A DNA stretch of 64,000 nt from CAYQQQ01 sp964420125. Lineage in GTDB: Bacteria > Actinomycetota > Acidimicrobiia > Acidimicrobiales > Microtrichaceae. This document shows, piece by piece, positions 27,170 to 33,785 of the stretch. The translations under genes were made by a program, and so were the position numbers. How positions within the stretch are numbered: the first letter of the stretch is position 1; the number at the start of each line of letters is the position of its first letter. The stretch lies in NCBI GenBank assembly GCA_964420125.1, contig CAYQQQ010000022.1:9649-73648 (forward strand), read 5' to 3'. The notes under the pieces were generated by a model. The model did no database searches. It was not told where the DNA came from and saw nothing but the letters and a program-made list of their open reading frames with translations.

Positions 27170-27857
27170 GGCGGGTCGTCCAGTTGATCTCGGCGTCGGG
27201 GCGTCGGAGGTACACCGGCTCGATGCGCTCGGGCCGCTCGAACTCCTCGCGCAGGGCGCGGGGGTGCGCCAGCTGCACCAGCGACGACGGGGACGGGTGG
27301 CTGTTGCCGGCGTCCACGATCTCCACGCGGGCGAGCCCCTCGAACACCTCGGCGTGGCGGTGGGCGCCGTCGCCCACCAGCAGCACCTCCTGCCCGGTGG
27401 CGATCAGCTCCGAGGCCAGGTCGTCGGGAGAGCCCACGGTCTGCTCGGAGAGGCGCTGCACCCCACCGGGCACCTGGCGGTACATGGCGTAGTAGAGCTC
27501 GCCTCGCCGGGCATCGATGGCGGCCACGATGAGCCGGGGGGAGAACCGGACGGGGAAGGCCAGCAGGTCGAGGCTGCTGACGCCGATCATCGGCACCCGC
27601 AGGGCGAAGGCGACCGCCTTGGCCGTCGCCACCCCCACCCGCAGGCCGGTGAACAGCCCGGGACCCACGTCCACGGCCACCAGGCCGATGTCGGCGAGCT
27701 CCACCCGGGCCTGGGCGCAGATGAACTCGATCGCCGGGGCCAGGTTCTCCGCGTGGCGCTTGCTGCGCGAGCACTGGGTGGCGGCGAGCACCCCCTCGTG
27801 GCCCCCGATGGCGCAGCCCGCGGCCTCGGTCGCCGTCTCGATGCCGAGGATCAGCAC
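27162..27857 (-). CDS. tsaB: tRNA threonylcarbamoyladenosine biosynthesis protein TsaB
   Basis: This 231-aa ASKHA-fold scaffold dimerises with TsaD. LILGIETATEAAGCAIGG opens the fold, and GPGLFTGLRVGVATAKAVAFAL is the diagnostic central motif. AAIDARRGELYYAMY follows. It starts at a GTG and overlaps tsaE by 7 bp. The C-terminal YLRRPDAE is conserved in the family. Confidence 0.95.
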   Translation of the reverse strand: MLILGIETATEAAGCAIGGHEGVLAATQCSRSKRHAENLAPAIEFICAQARVELADIGLVAVDVGPGLFTGLRVGVATAKAVAFALRVPMIGVSSLDLLAFPVRFSPRLIVAAIDARRGELYYAMYRQVPGGVQRLSEQTVGSPDDLASELIATGQEVLLVGDGAHRHAEVFEGLARVEIVDAGNSHPSPSSLVQLAHPRALREEFERPERIEPVYLRRPDAEINWTTRHG

Positions 27858-28411
27858 GCGCCACCTCCGGCGGGCGGAGGACCTTGCGAGGGGTCACCGA
27901 CGTCGGGCGGATCCTGGGTGGAGGACCCGAGCGCGACCAGCAGGCTGGCGAGGGCCCGGCGACGCGCCGACCAGCGCGACCCCACGGGCACCAGCTCCAC
28001 CGTCCGGTCGTCGGGACCGGCCCCGTAGCCCATGCGAACCTCCAGGTAGTCCTGGGGCAGCACCGGGGCGATTCGGTCGCCCCACTCGACCACCACCACC
28101 GCGTCGTCGTCGAGCAGCTCGGCCAGGCCGAGATCGAGTGCCTCGTTGACCTGCTCCAGGCGGTACACGTCCAGGTGGTGCAGGCCGAGGCGGCCCTCGT
28201 AGCTCTGCACGAGGGCGAAGGTGGGGCTGGTGATGACCTCGTGCACCCCGAGACCGGCACCGAGGCCCTGGACCAACACTGTCTTGCCGGCTCCCAGGTC
28301 GCCGAGCAGCAGGAACACGTCGCCGGGCCGGGCGAGCTCCGCCAGGGCCGAGCCCAGCCGGCGGGTCTGCTCGGCGTCACCCGTGGCGAGGTGCAGACCG
28401 TGACCCGTCAT
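27851..28411 (-). CDS. tsaE: tRNA threonylcarbamoyladenosine biosynthesis ATPase TsaE
   Basis: This 186-aa protein has the P-loop LGDLGAGKTVLVQGL near residue 40. The switch regions follow in ITSPTFALVQSYEG and HHLDVYRLE, and the family motif VVVEWGDRI comes after these. It powers turnover of the TsaBD complex. The ATG forms an ATGA overlap with the upstream glycosylase. The C-terminal 30 residues are Pro/Gly-rich and longer than usual. Confidence 0.95.
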   Translation of the reverse strand: MTGHGLHLATGDAEQTRRLGSALAELARPGDVFLLLGDLGAGKTVLVQGLGAGLGVHEVITSPTFALVQSYEGRLGLHHLDVYRLEQVNEALDLGLAELLDDDAVVVVEWGDRIAPVLPQDYLEVRMGYGAGPDDRTVELVPVGSRWSARRRALASLLVALGSSTQDPPDVGDPSQGPPPAGGGAC

Positions 28412-29037
28412 CGCAGGGACTCCGCCGCGCGCAGGTCCACGATCCCGCCCTGCAGCACCGACTTCGCCCGCACCAGGTCGGCACGCATGTTCGCCATCGC
28501 CGCGCCGCCGCCGCGCAGCACTGCGGCGGGGTGGAGCGTGGGCACCAGCACGGCATCCGCCCACGAGTAGGCGTGGCCTCGCAGCCGCGTGATGCCCACA
28601 TCGGTGTCCAGGAGCAGCTTGGAGGCGAAGTTGCCGAGGGTGACGATCACCCGGGGCGCGACGAGCTCGACCTGTGCCTGGAGGTACTGCCAGCACGCCG
28701 CGATCTCGTCGGCCTTCGGGTCGCGGTTGTCCGGTGGCCGGCACTTCACCACGTTGGCGATGTAGGCCGTCTCCCGCGTGAGGCCCATCTCCTCCCACAT
28801 CAACCGGTCGAGCAGCTTGCCGGAGCGACCCACGAACGGGAGGCCTTGGCGATCCTCCTCTGCACCGGGCCCCTCGCCCACGAACATCAGGTCGGCACCA
28901 GGGTCGCCCACACCGAAGACCACCTGGGTGCGGCCTTCGCAGAGGCGACAGGCGGTGCAGGCCAGCGCCGCCTCACGGAGCGCCTCGACGGCGCGCGCCG
29001 TGTCGGCGGGGTCGGGGTGGGAGACGGCCTGGGCCAC
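28408..29037 (-). CDS. Type-4 (iron-sulfur) uracil-DNA glycosylase
   Basis: This 209-aa DNA repair enzyme excises uracil. FVGEGPGAEED is motif A and LVPTLHPAAVLR is the C-terminal catalytic motif. Cysteines 27, 30, 99 and 115 (ACTAC, NVVKCRPP and AACWQYL) are placed as the [4Fe-4S] ligands of family 4. The start is a GTG with TAGACT 6 bases upstream and no ribosome binding site. It leads the t6A operon; the two functions have no known mechanistic link. Confidence 0.93.
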   Translation of the reverse strand: MAQAVSHPDPADTARAVEALREAALACTACRLCEGRTQVVFGVGDPGADLMFVGEGPGAEEDRQGLPFVGRSGKLLDRLMWEEMGLTRETAYIANVVKCRPPDNRDPKADEIAACWQYLQAQVELVAPRVIVTLGNFASKLLLDTDVGITRLRGHAYSWADAVLVPTLHPAAVLRGGGAAMANMRADLVRAKSVLQGGIVDLRAAESLR

Positions 29038-29043
29038 GCCGGA

Positions 29044-29049
29044 AGTCTA
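29044..29049 (-). promoter_or_regulatory. Probable leaderless -10 element (TAGACT) of the glycosylase/t6A operon
   Basis: On the minus strand TAGACT is followed after 6 bases by the GTG at 29037. The short intergenic region has no other start signal. Confidence 0.55.
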
Positions 29050-29086
29050 CCGAGGGGAGCTGCGGCGACGAACGGGCCCCCCGTGC

Positions 29087-29959
29087 TCAACCGGCGACGC
29101 CACCGGTGATCGCCTGCTCCACGGCCTTCACGGCCATCCATCTGACGCGATCCAGCGGCGCGTCCACCGAGCCGGTGCCGAGCGCCACGAAGGCGTCGCC
29201 GTCGACGGAGGCGTGCGGTGGGCTGACGGCGCGCGCCAGGCCGTCGTGGGCACCACGCGCCACGTGGTGCAGGCCGATCTTGTCGAGTGCGGCGTTGGAG
29301 GCCACGACGCCGATGGTGGTGTTGGTGAACGCGTCCGACGACGCCGGGTCCGCTCCCGAGGTGATGGCGGGTTCGGGTTCGTCCCACCGGCCGGCACCCA
29401 CGACGTCGCCCCAGGCGTTGACCGCCACCAGGCAGGCCACCACGAGGGGACCGTCGCGCACCACGGCGCCGACGAGGCCGGCATCGACGGCCTGGTCCGC
29501 GCCGCGCCACTTGCCCACCGTCGCACCGGCACCGGCACCGACAAGGCCCAGCTCTCTCGACCCCGACCCGGTGGCCGCGGCCGCAGCTGCGACGTAGCCG
29601 TCGGTCGCGCTGGGGCGGACCGACGGGTCACCGGTGGGCAGGTCGAACAGCGACATGCCCACCACGATGGGCACGCGCCCCCAACGGGTCGGGAACCCCC
29701 GCCCGTGCTCGTCCAACCAGTCCACCACCCCGTCGGCGGCAGCCAACCCGAAGGCGGACCCCCCGCTCAGCACGACGGCATCGACGCGCTCCACGGTGGC
29801 CGTCGGGTCCAGCAGGGAGAACTCGCGGTTGGCCGGCGCGCTGCCACGGACCTCACCCGACGCCCTCGCCGCCGGATCGGCCAGCACGACGGTGCACCCG
29901 GTGCGCGCCCCGGTGTGGGTGACGTGGCCGACGCGCAGCCCGTCGAGCTCCCAGATCAT
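29087..29959 (-). CDS. P1 family peptidase (DmpA/L-aminopeptidase-like)
   Basis: This 290-aa Ntn-hydrolase-like protein has GLRVGHVTHTGARTGCTVVL at the N-terminus and VVLSGGSAFGLAAADGVVDWL, both diagnostic of family P1. FTNTTIGVVASNAAL carries the probable self-cleavage site, where a Thr takes the nucleophile position that is Ser in DmpA. It is expected to mature into two chains and act as an aminopeptidase or amidase of unknown substrate. The ATG is in a 4-bp ATGA overlap with the upstream glycosyltransferase gene. Confidence 0.9.
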   Translation of the reverse strand: MIWELDGLRVGHVTHTGARTGCTVVLADPAARASGEVRGSAPANREFSLLDPTATVERVDAVVLSGGSAFGLAAADGVVDWLDEHGRGFPTRWGRVPIVVGMSLFDLPTGDPSVRPSATDGYVAAAAAATGSGSRELGLVGAGAGATVGKWRGADQAVDAGLVGAVVRDGPLVVACLVAVNAWGDVVGAGRWDEPEPAITSGADPASSDAFTNTTIGVVASNAALDKIGLHHVARGAHDGLARAVSPPHASVDGDAFVALGTGSVDAPLDRVRWMAVKAVEQAITGGVAG

Positions 29960-31113
29960 CCCCGGCCCCCGTGTCGGGAGCGGGCGTCGACGAGGGACCG
30001 GAGGGCGTCGTCGTCGAGGGGAGCCACCTCGGACCAGTCGAAGCGCGCCAGGTCGTCGCGCAGCGGAGCCACCCGCTCCCGCCAACGAGCGAGCTCCCCC
30101 AACACCTGGCGGAGCTGCGTGGTGAGGCGACCGGGCGGGTACCGCAGGTCACGCTCGGTGATCGTCTCGGGGTAGGCCATCGCGTCGGGGACCACCGGCA
30201 CGCAGCCGGCCGCCACGGCCTCCACCACGGCGATGCCGAAGTTCTCCTGTCGGGCGGAGGCCAGCACCACGTCAGCCCGGCACAGGAGATCTCGGTACAG
30301 CGGGTCGGGGAGCCAGCCGCGGTGCACGACCCGGTCCCCCAGCGGTTCCAGCATCCTGTCGGCGCGCCCGGGGTCGTGGTGGTCGTCGGTGCCGACCACC
30401 GCCAGCTCGAAGCCGATCCCCTCGTCGGCCAGCGTGCGCAGCGAGCGGACGGCGACGTCCAGGCCCTTGTCGTGCGCCCATCGGTGGTTCCACAGCACCA
30501 GCGGCACCTCGGGAACCTCCGTGGGACGCTTGCGGGCCGCCTGCAGCAGATCCATCAGATCGCACCCGACCGGACGCACCCGCCAGCGTGGTCTGGCCTG
30601 CTCGAGCAGGCAGGTCTGGTCGTCCTCCGCCGGGCCCTGGGCGAGGAGCTCCACGAGCCCATCCTCCATCGAGTCCCGCTGCCACTCCGAGTTGAACCAC
30701 ACCTCGTCGGCGGCCATGAGGCTCCGCCAGTTGGTCCACGCCAGGTGGCGGTCGCGCAACCCGCCCACCCCGTTGGGACTGACCGGCTGGGTGAGCTGGT
30801 TCTCGTGGAAGTAGACCACCGCCGGCACGCCGGCCAGCTCGTCGCGGCAGAGGCCGAGGAACGACGCCAGGTCCACCATGTCGCTGGCAACGACCACGTC
30901 GGGCACGCCGTGGCGCTCCACGTGGTGACGCAGAGCCTCGGCCAGGGGGACCGCCGAGGCCATCATGCGATGTCGCCAGTGGGTCCCCGGCTGGGTCAGC
31001 AGGTGGAGGTGGTGACGCGACGCCCGGCGCCATCCCTCGGCCCACACCTTGTGCGAGCCGGTGAAGTACGGCTCGAGCACCACGACCTGCAACCGCGTCG
31101 CCGGGTCATCCAT
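29956..31113 (-). CDS. DUF3524 glycosyltransferase, tRNA-queuosine mannosyltransferase (QTMAN/GTDC1)-like
   Basis: This 385-aa GT-B protein begins VVVLEPYFTGSHKVWAEGWR, followed by HLHLLTQPGTHWRHRM. These are the signature of the DUF3524 domain found in vertebrate GTDC1/QTMAN, which mannosylates queuosine in tRNA-Asp. The C-terminal half is a GT4 domain: LVLWNHRWAHDKGLDVAV, then ASARQENFGIAVVEAVAAGCVPVVP (E-x7-E). Whether this bacterial member acts on queuosine is unknown. It overlaps alr by 8 bp and the P1 peptidase by 4 bp, in an operon two transcription units upstream of the t6A genes. Confidence 0.85.
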   Translation of the reverse strand: MDDPATRLQVVVLEPYFTGSHKVWAEGWRRASRHHLHLLTQPGTHWRHRMMASAVPLAEALRHHVERHGVPDVVVASDMVDLASFLGLCRDELAGVPAVVYFHENQLTQPVSPNGVGGLRDRHLAWTNWRSLMAADEVWFNSEWQRDSMEDGLVELLAQGPAEDDQTCLLEQARPRWRVRPVGCDLMDLLQAARKRPTEVPEVPLVLWNHRWAHDKGLDVAVRSLRTLADEGIGFELAVVGTDDHHDPGRADRMLEPLGDRVVHRGWLPDPLYRDLLCRADVVLASARQENFGIAVVEAVAAGCVPVVPDAMAYPETITERDLRYPPGRLTTQLRQVLGELARWRERVAPLRDDLARFDWSEVAPLDDDALRSLVDARSRHGGRG

Positions 31114-32251
31114 CGGGCGTCTCCTTCCTCACGTGCTCACGGTGAAGGCGCAGCGCCATGGAGCACACCACCTCGTAGGGAATGGTGTCGAGGCGGTCGG
31201 CCCACTCCTGCGCCGTGATCTCCTCCTCGCCTTGGGCGCCCAGCAGCACCACCGGGTCACCCCGGGCCACCGACCCGGCATCCGTGCTGCCGGGTGGACC
31301 CATCTCCACCATGAGCTGGTCCATCGTCACCACGCCCCTGATCGCTCGCCGCCGCCCACCGATGAGCACCTGGCCACCGGTGGCCCACAGCCGGCGCGCC
31401 ACCCCGTCGGCGTAGCCGAGCGGGACCACCGCCACCACGCAGTCGTCGTCGAACACGTGCCGGAGCCCGTAGCTCACGCCCTCACCGGCAGGCACGGTGA
31501 GCACGTGGCTCACCTCGGCGTGCACCGACATGACGGGCCGCAGCGCGACCATCGGTGCCAGCGTCGGCGATGGCGCCAGGCCGTACACGGCGATGCCGGC
31601 CCGAACCATGTCGAGCCGGGAGCGCGGGTGGGCGATCAGGCCGGCAGAGTTGGCGGCGTGCACCAGCGGTGCCCCCACACCGGCGCTGCGCAGCTCGGCG
31701 AGGGCGTCGTCGAAGCGGTCGAGCTGCTCGTCGGTCTCCGTCCGCTCCGGTTCGTCGGCCACCGCGAGGTGGGTGAACACCCCCTCCAACGAGAGCCGTG
31801 GCGAGGCCGCGATCGCCGCCGCCACCTCCGGCGCCTCCCGCGGTGCCGCGCCGACGCGGTGCATGCCGGTGTCCACCTTGAGCTGCACCCCCCAACGCGA
31901 TCCCTCGGGCACCACGGCTGCCGCCGCCTCCACCGCGTCGAGGTGGTAGATCGACGGCGTGAGACCGAGCGTCCACGCGTCGGTGAGGGAGTCGGGGGGC
32001 GGCTCCGAGAGGACCAGCACCGGGGCGTCGATCCCCGCTTCCCGCAAGGGGACGCCCTCTTCCACGAAGGCCACCGCCAGACGGCTGGCACCGTGGGCCA
32101 GGGCGGTGAGGGCCACCTCGACCGCGCCGTGGCCGTAGCCGTCGGCCTTCACCACGACGCACAGCTCGGCGGCACCGGCGAGCGAACGCAGCGCCTCCAC
32201 GTTGTGGGCGACGGCATCGAGGTCGATCAGCACATGCGCACGGCGGGGCAC
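31106..32251 (-). CDS. alr: Alanine racemase
   Basis: This 381-aa fold III PLP enzyme makes D-alanine for peptidoglycan. The PLP lysine is K35 in VVVKADGYGHG. LKVDTGMHRVG, HAANSAG, RAGIAVYGL and the second-base segment GEGVSYGLRHVF follow, with VPLGYADGVAR and TMDQLMVE at the C-terminus. The GTG start at 32251 is supported by TAGCCT 6 bases upstream. Its neighbourhood with nnr and the t6A genes matches actinobacterial order. Confidence 0.96.
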   Translation of the reverse strand: MPRRAHVLIDLDAVAHNVEALRSLAGAAELCVVVKADGYGHGAVEVALTALAHGASRLAVAFVEEGVPLREAGIDAPVLVLSEPPPDSLTDAWTLGLTPSIYHLDAVEAAAAVVPEGSRWGVQLKVDTGMHRVGAAPREAPEVAAAIAASPRLSLEGVFTHLAVADEPERTETDEQLDRFDDALAELRSAGVGAPLVHAANSAGLIAHPRSRLDMVRAGIAVYGLAPSPTLAPMVALRPVMSVHAEVSHVLTVPAGEGVSYGLRHVFDDDCVVAVVPLGYADGVARRLWATGGQVLIGGRRRAIRGVVTMDQLMVEMGPPGSTDAGSVARGDPVVLLGAQGEEEITAQEWADRLDTIPYEVVCSMALRLHREHVRKETPDG

Positions 32252-32257
32252 CCCCGA

Positions 32258-32263
32258 AGGCTA
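32258..32263 (-). promoter_or_regulatory. Probable leaderless -10 element (TAGCCT) of alr
   Basis: On the minus strand TAGCCT, then 6 bases, then the GTG start of alr at 32251. The hexamer is the same as the one before bioA. Confidence 0.55.
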
Positions 32264-32340
32264 CGGCGGCGCCGTGCGCCACGCGCAGCCGGACCGCCGC
32301 ACCCCGCACCTGCGTGCCTGCGTGCCTGGGCGGATCGCCT

Positions 32341-33696
32341 TCAGCCCTCCAGCACGGCGCGCGCGTCACCGAGCACCTCGGCGACATCGCCGGCGACCAC
32401 CCCTTCCTCACCTGCCAACCGTCCGGCGACGCCGTGCAGGTGGGCGGCCGCCGCGGCGGCCTCCAAGGGGAGCGCTCCCGCAGCGAGATGGGCGCCGATC
32501 AGCCCGGACAGCACGTCGCCGCTGCCGGCGGTGGCCAGACGGGTGTCACCGGAGCGCGACACCAGGGCACGGCCGCCCGGCTCGGCGACCACGGTGGTCG
32601 GCCCCTTGAGCAGCACCACGGCTCCGTGGTGCACGGCAGCGGCCCGAGCGGCTGCGAGACGGTCCGTGCCCGGCAGCGATCCCATGAGGGCGCGGTGCTC
32701 TCCGTCGTGAGGGGTGAGCACGAGCGGGCCGTCATGGTCCAGGGGCTCCTCACCCAGTGCCACCAGCGCATCGGCGTCGAGCACCACCGGCACGGAGGTC
32801 CCGCCCAGCAGCGCCGCCAGCTCGTCGCGCACGCCAGGTCGACGGCCGAGGCCCGGGCCGACCACCACTGCCGAGAAGCGAGCGGCACCCTCGGCGACCT
32901 GGGCGCCCCACCCCTCCTCCGGCAGCGGGGCACCGACCGCCTCCCTCGGGACGTCGGGGACCTCCACGCCGGGGCTGGAGGCCCGGACGTAGCCGGCACC
33001 GCCCCGCATCGCCGCCCGTGAGCAGAGCCACCCGGCGCCCCGCATGAGCGGCGACCCGGCCACCACCCACACGGCGTGACGCCACTTGTGATCGGTGGGC
33101 GCTCGCCGCGGCACCCATGCCACGACATCTGCGTCCTCCACGAGGTGGGCCCGAGCGCCCGTGACGTCCAGGCCGATGTCGGCCACCACCACGGAACCCG
33201 CGTGCGCGGGGCCGTCGCCCTGCAGCAGGCCCGGCTTGAGCGCGGCGAAGGTGACCGTGCGCAGCGCATGCCACGGCGTGCCGCACGCAGCACCGCTCAG
33301 CCCGTCGATGCCCGATGGGATGTCCACCGCCAGCACCGGTGCGGCACCAGGGGCCGGAGGGTCCCAGCTCCCCCTGAAGCCGGTGCCGAAGGCTGCGTCC
33401 ACGAGCAGGTCCGCGCTCGGCATCGCCGCGTCGCGGGAGCCTTCCGGCACGTCGGTCACGTCGACGACCCGGACGCGCACGCCCCGGCCGGCCAGCATCC
33501 GGGCGGCCACCCGGCCGTCGTTGCCGTTGTTGCCCTTGCCGGCCAGCACCACCACGTGTCGACCGTAGGCACCTCCCAGGATGCTCAGGGCCTCCCGGGC
33601 GACGGCGCCTGCGGCCCGGTGGATCAGCTCCTCCACAGGCTCGGGCGCGGCGGCGTCGACCGCGGCCATCTCCTCGGGGGTGACGATCGGGATCAT
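32341..33696 (-). CDS. nnr: Bifunctional NAD(P)H-hydrate epimerase / ADP-dependent dehydratase
   Basis: This 451-aa repair enzyme restores NAD(P)H from its hydrates. The N-terminal YjeF_N epimerase domain carries VVVLAGKGNNGNDGRVAARML and ADLLVDAAFGTGFRG (about residues 1-205). The C-terminal ribokinase-like dehydratase domain carries VVVGPGLGRRPGVR, VLTPHDGEHRAL, VVLLKGPTTVVA and the catalytic ATAGSGDVLSGLIGAHLA. Both domains look intact. It is read separately from alr, with 89 bp and an alr promoter between. It is divergent from the antiporter gene. Confidence 0.95.
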   Translation of the reverse strand: MIPIVTPEEMAAVDAAAPEPVEELIHRAAGAVAREALSILGGAYGRHVVVLAGKGNNGNDGRVAARMLAGRGVRVRVVDVTDVPEGSRDAAMPSADLLVDAAFGTGFRGSWDPPAPGAAPVLAVDIPSGIDGLSGAACGTPWHALRTVTFAALKPGLLQGDGPAHAGSVVVADIGLDVTGARAHLVEDADVVAWVPRRAPTDHKWRHAVWVVAGSPLMRGAGWLCSRAAMRGGAGYVRASSPGVEVPDVPREAVGAPLPEEGWGAQVAEGAARFSAVVVGPGLGRRPGVRDELAALLGGTSVPVVLDADALVALGEEPLDHDGPLVLTPHDGEHRALMGSLPGTDRLAAARAAAVHHGAVVLLKGPTTVVAEPGGRALVSRSGDTRLATAGSGDVLSGLIGAHLAAGALPLEAAAAAAHLHGVAGRLAGEEGVVAGDVAEVLGDARAVLEG

Positions 33697-33773
33697 GGCT
33701 CCATTGTCGCCTGCGGCGCACGCGCGAGAGAGCGTTCACGCGGGGGGTTTCCCCGCGCGCGCCGGAGTTCCCC

Positions 33774-33779
33774 TACCGT
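33774..33779 (+). promoter_or_regulatory. Probable leaderless -10 element (TACCGT) of the antiporter gene
   Basis: TACCGT ends 6 bases before the ATG at 33786 and no ribosome binding site precedes the start. Confidence 0.55.
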
Positions 33780-33785
33780 CGGCGC

